DNA of 8,312 nt, taken from assembly GCA_021732805.1 (NCBI GenBank), contig JAKFUJ010000010.1:1-8312 (forward strand), in the 5' to 3' direction. Shown here piece after piece: positions 5,815-8,312 of the stretch. Each line of letters opens with the position of its first letter. Within the stretch, counting starts at the first letter, position 1. Below the pieces are notes generated by a model. That model was not told the DNA's origin. It did no database searches and was given only the letters and a program-made list of their open reading frames with translations. Origin of the DNA: Betaproteobacteria bacterium (GTDB lineage: Bacteria; Pseudomonadota; Gammaproteobacteria; Burkholderiales; SG8-41). Made by a program: the position numbers and the translations under genes.

Positions 5815-6774
5815 ATGAAATCAGTCGTCATCGGCATGGTCGCGCTGGCCGCGGCATTGAGTACCGGCGGGGCTGCAGCACAGGCCTATCCCACCAAGCC
5901 CATTCGTTTCCTGGTTGGTTTCCCGCCGGGAGGCGGCACCGACATCATGGCGCGCACCGTGGCCCTCAAACTTACGGAAAGCGTCGGGCAGCAGGTGATC
6001 GTCGATAACCGCCCCGGCGCCAACGCCAATCTGGCTGCCAGTATTGCATCCCGTGCGTCAGCTGACGGTTATACGGTATTAATGATTTCGCTGTCGCACG
6101 CCGTCAGCAAGCCGTTGTACAAAAAACTGGATTACGATCTGGTGCGGGACTTCACGCCGTTGATCCAGATTTCATCGGTACCGATGTTTATGGTCGTGCC
6201 GCCCTCGTCACCGGTGAAAACCGTCGCCGATCTGCTGGCGCTGGCGAAAACCAAACCGGTCAACTACGCATCGGCCGGCGACGGCAGCCCGGAACACATT
6301 GCCGCCGAACTTTTTAAGGGGCTGGCAAGGGTCGATATGACTCATGTGCCTTACAAGGGCGGTGGTCCCAGTGCTGTGGCATTGATCTCGGGTGAAATCC
6401 AGGTGGGGTTCAATACCTCCCCGGTGGCCGTGCCGCATATCAAATCCGGCAAGATGCGCGCGCTGGCAGTGACCAGCGCCAAACGCAATCCGGCATTGCC
6501 TGATGTGCCTTCAGTCGCCGAAGCCGGTGTCGCGGGTTACGATATGATTCTATGGTACGGTGCGGTGATGCCGGCCGGGACGCCGGCGGCTGCGGTAGGG
6601 CGGCTTAATTCCGATATCAATCAGTCGTTGAAATTGCCCGATGTGCAGCAGCGGCTTGCCGCCCTCGGCGCCGATGCCGCAGGTGGCAGCCCGGCTGATT
6701 TTGGCACTTACATCAAGTCCGAGATCGTGAAGTACACCAAGGTGGTGCGGGACGGTCGCCTACAGCAGCAATGA
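5815..6774 (+). CDS. Bug/TctC-family periplasmic substrate-binding protein (second copy)
   Basis: This 319-residue protein is a second tripartite tricarboxylate receptor. It has a signal peptide (MKS then a hydrophobic core to about residue 20; cleavage near AAA^QAYP at 22 or QA^YP at 24). The mature protein shows the family signature YPTKPIRFLVGFPPGGGTD and then VDNRPGANANLA. A strong GGAGGAG (5804-5810) precedes the ATG by four bases. It follows the dehydrogenase by 51 bases and is probably cotranscribed with it. It is clearly divergent from the first Bug protein (for example PPGGGTD against APGGGSD and DNRPGANAN against DNRGGAGG), so it is not a recent tandem duplicate and may bind a different ligand. 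No transport membrane subunit follows; the CRISPR array begins 72 bases after its stop. No convincing intrinsic terminator is visible in those 72 bases. Confidence 0.92.
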   Translation: MKSVVIGMVALAAALSTGGAAAQAYPTKPIRFLVGFPPGGGTDIMARTVALKLTESVGQQVIVDNRPGANANLAASIASRASADGYTVLMISLSHAVSKPLYKKLDYDLVRDFTPLIQISSVPMFMVVPPSSPVKTVADLLALAKTKPVNYASAGDGSPEHIAAELFKGLARVDMTHVPYKGGGPSAVALISGEIQVGFNTSPVAVPHIKSGKMRALAVTSAKRNPALPDVPSVAEAGVAGYDMILWYGAVMPAGTPAAAVGRLNSDINQSLKLPDVQQRLAALGADAAGGSPADFGTYIKSEIVKYTKVVRDGRLQQQ

Positions 6775-7169
6775 TTCCCAGGCTAATACGCTGGCGCGAC
6801 AACAGACGCGGATCGGGAACTTGCTCACGGCACCAAAGTTTTGAGTGTTTCAATCCACGCGCCGGCACTCGTGCCGGCGCGACCCGGCGCTGGTGCTCGG
6901 GCCGCTGCGGGTGGCTAAGTTTCAATCCACGCGCCGGCACTCGTGCCGGCGCGACCCCTCTGCCCGCGACACAATGGGTAAACCTCGCGGGTTTCAATCC
7001 ACGCGCCGGCACTCGTGCCGGCGCGACAAGCGACGGCGGACCAGACTCCACTTTCTCAATGGTTTCAATCCACGCGCCGGCACTCGTGCCGGCGCGACCT
7101 TGGGAGTATGGAGCCAATACGAATTTATCCAAGTTTCAATCCACGCGCCGGCACTCGTGCCGGCGCGAC

Positions 7170-7203
7170 ATGATTCGCAGACGGCGTTCCCGCACCTCAG
7201 CAC
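7170..7203 (-). repeat. CRISPR spacer 5, first copy of a duplicated spacer
   Basis: This 34-nt spacer starts ATGATTCGCAGACGG on the plus strand and is identical over its full length to the spacer at 7454-7487. Three unrelated spacers separate the two copies. In the minus-strand reading it is the older (more leader-distal) copy. Confidence 0.95.
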
Positions 7204-7453
7204 GTTTCAATCCACGCGCCGGCACTCGTGCCGGCGCGACGGTTCGGCACCCGATATGCAGTCACCAGATACGGGTTTCAATCCACGCGCCGGCACTCGT
7301 GCCGGCGCGACGCAACGCATGTGATTGGCCCGACTGAGGTTGGCGGTTTCAATCCACGCGCCGGCACTCGTGCCGGCGCGACGCGCGGCCCGCATCAACA
7401 GCAACAACTTCAGGCTGTTTCAATCCACGCGCCGGCACTCGTGCCGGCGCGAC

Positions 7454-7487
7454 ATGATTCGCAGACGGCGTTCCCGCACCTCAGCAC
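7454..7487 (-). repeat. CRISPR spacer 9, second copy of a duplicated spacer
   Basis: This 34-nt spacer is an exact copy of the one at 7170-7203, same orientation. The neighbouring spacers on each side differ from those around the first copy, so no multi-unit block is visibly duplicated. Confidence 0.95.
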
Positions 7488-8312
7488 GTTTCAATCCACG
7501 CGCCGGCACTCGTGCCGGCGCGACCACCAAAGGAACCCCGATGGAGGGGCAGGTCCGGGTTTCAATCCACGCGCCGGCACTCGTGCCGGCGCGACGACTA
7601 TCGGGGCGGTATACCTGACCAAGCAGAACGTTTCAATCCACGCGCCGGCACTCGTGCCGGCGCGACCATGCCGCTGCAGCGCGTGAGCATACGGACAACC
7701 AGTTTCAATCCACGCGCCGGCACTCGTGCCGGCGCGACCGACATGGTGATGCTCCTCTGTAATTGCCCTCGCGTTTCAATCCACGCGCCGGCACTCGTGC
7801 CGGCGCGACCAGTCGATGCAGTGGACGACACCGGGATGGTCAGCGTTTCAATCCACGCGCCGGCACTCGTGCCGGCGCGACCAGTTATCCCAGACCAGGC
7901 GCATCGGAACGCTGAAGTTTCAATCCACGCGCCGGCACTCGTGCCGGCGCGACAAACTGACCGCTGCGCTGATCGCGCACCACAATGCGTTTCAATCCAC
8001 GCGCCGGCACTCGTGCCGGCGCGACTGGGCGCCATCGATGAGGCGCGGGTGCATGTGGTGTTTCAATCCACGCGCCGGCACTCGTGCCGGCGCGACCCCG
8101 TTTTGTCAGTCACGACACCATCACCGGAACGGTTTCAATCCACGCGCCGGCACTCGTGCCGGCGCGACCGAGGGTGACGTCACGCGACGCGCCGGCCTGG
8201 CTGTTTCAATCCACGCGCCGGCACTCGTGCCGGCGCGACATCACAATCCACGTTGCCAGATCACCTTTCGACGGTTTCAATCCACGCGCCGGCACTCGTG
8301 CCGGCGCGACCC

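Larger units (their letters stand above)
6847..8312 (-). CRISPR. CRISPR array, 21 repeats and 20 complete spacers, I-C-like repeat, continues past the edge
   Basis: Twenty-one copies of a 37-nt repeat start at 6847, 6919, 6991, 7062, 7133, 7204, 7275, 7346, 7417, 7488, 7559, 7630, 7702, 7773, 7845, 7917, 7989, 8060, 8132, 8203 and 8274. By eye all copies are identical, including the outermost left one. On the plus strand the repeat begins GTTTCAATCCACG and ends GGCGCGAC, enclosing an 11-bp palindrome (CGCGCCGGCAC and its complement around TC). On the minus strand it ends GGATTGAAAC, the 3' handle of type I-C and related repeats, so the array is probably transcribed right to left with the leader beyond 8312. 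Thirteen spacers are 34 nt and seven are 35 nt (numbers 1, 2, 12, 14, 15, 16 and 18 from the left). Two bases of a further spacer follow the last repeat. The repeat is longer than the common 32-nt I-C form; subtype assignment is inference because no cas gene is in view. Confidence 0.97.

Noticed and set aside
6764..6800. A possible decayed extra repeat ending GGCGCGAC, left of the first intact repeat
   Set aside because: Only the last eight bases and a few scattered positions match, the gap to the next repeat is 46 rather than 34-35 bases, and it overlaps the end of the second Bug gene.
6775..6846. CRISPR leader on the left side of the array
   Set aside because: The 72 bases are not AT-rich, and the repeat orientation (GGATTGAAAC at the minus-strand 3' end) places the leader on the right, outside the window.
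6713..8177. Long open frames on both strands through the array, giving repeated peptides such as FNPRAGTRAGAT, VSIHAPALVPAR and VAPARVPARGLK
   Set aside because: They are translations of the CRISPR repeat in different frames. The 71/72-base period shifts the frame and the repeat lacks stop codons, so the frames stay open by chance.

Overview
The window looks like a high-GC betaproteobacterial chromosome segment, most likely Burkholderiales. The reasons are the two Bug (TctC-type) periplasmic receptors, a GntR/FCD regulator, an aldarate-type catabolic gene set, the GC-rich codon usage, and a palindromic intergenic repeat of the kind common in that order. This assignment is inference; no 16S or other marker gene is present.

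Layout. Bases 1-287 are the 3' end of cysS (cysteinyl-tRNA synthetase). Bases 288-643 hold no gene: a weak terminator candidate, a 246-bp MITE-like repeat bounded by 19-bp perfect inverted repeats, and an AT-rich promoter-like stretch. Bases 644-1795 (+) encode an enolase-superfamily enzyme of the mandelate racemase subgroup. It converges on a minus-strand pair, a uronate dehydrogenase-like SDR (2607-1810) and a GntR/FCD regulator with two tandem winged-helix domains (3553-2621). The regulator is divergent from a plus-strand operon: Bug receptor 1 (3677-4648), a beta-decarboxylating dehydrogenase of the isocitrate/isopropylmalate family (4675-5763) and Bug receptor 2 (5815-6774). The 123-bp divergent intergenic region holds an 8+8 bp perfect inverted repeat that is a good candidate operator. 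From 6847 to the right edge lies a CRISPR array with 21 complete identical 37-nt repeats and 20 complete spacers. It continues beyond the window and is read on the minus strand. No cas gene is visible.

How the genes may work together (inference). The six genes at 644-6774 look like a sugar-acid/hydroxy-acid catabolic locus. Bug proteins capture a carboxylate in the periplasm, the SDR oxidises a uronate-like sugar to an aldarolactone, the enolase-family enzyme carries out a proton-abstraction step on an acid sugar (dehydration, racemisation or cycloisomerisation), and the third enzyme oxidatively decarboxylates a 2-hydroxyacid. The GntR protein would sense an intermediate. The exact substrate cannot be read from sequence.

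The most notable points are the CRISPR array (extended I-C-like repeat with an 11-bp palindrome, and one spacer present twice non-adjacently), the double-winged-helix regulator with its palindrome, and a catabolic gene combination whose pathway is not obvious. I see no clear evidence of a wholly new defence or mobile system here.
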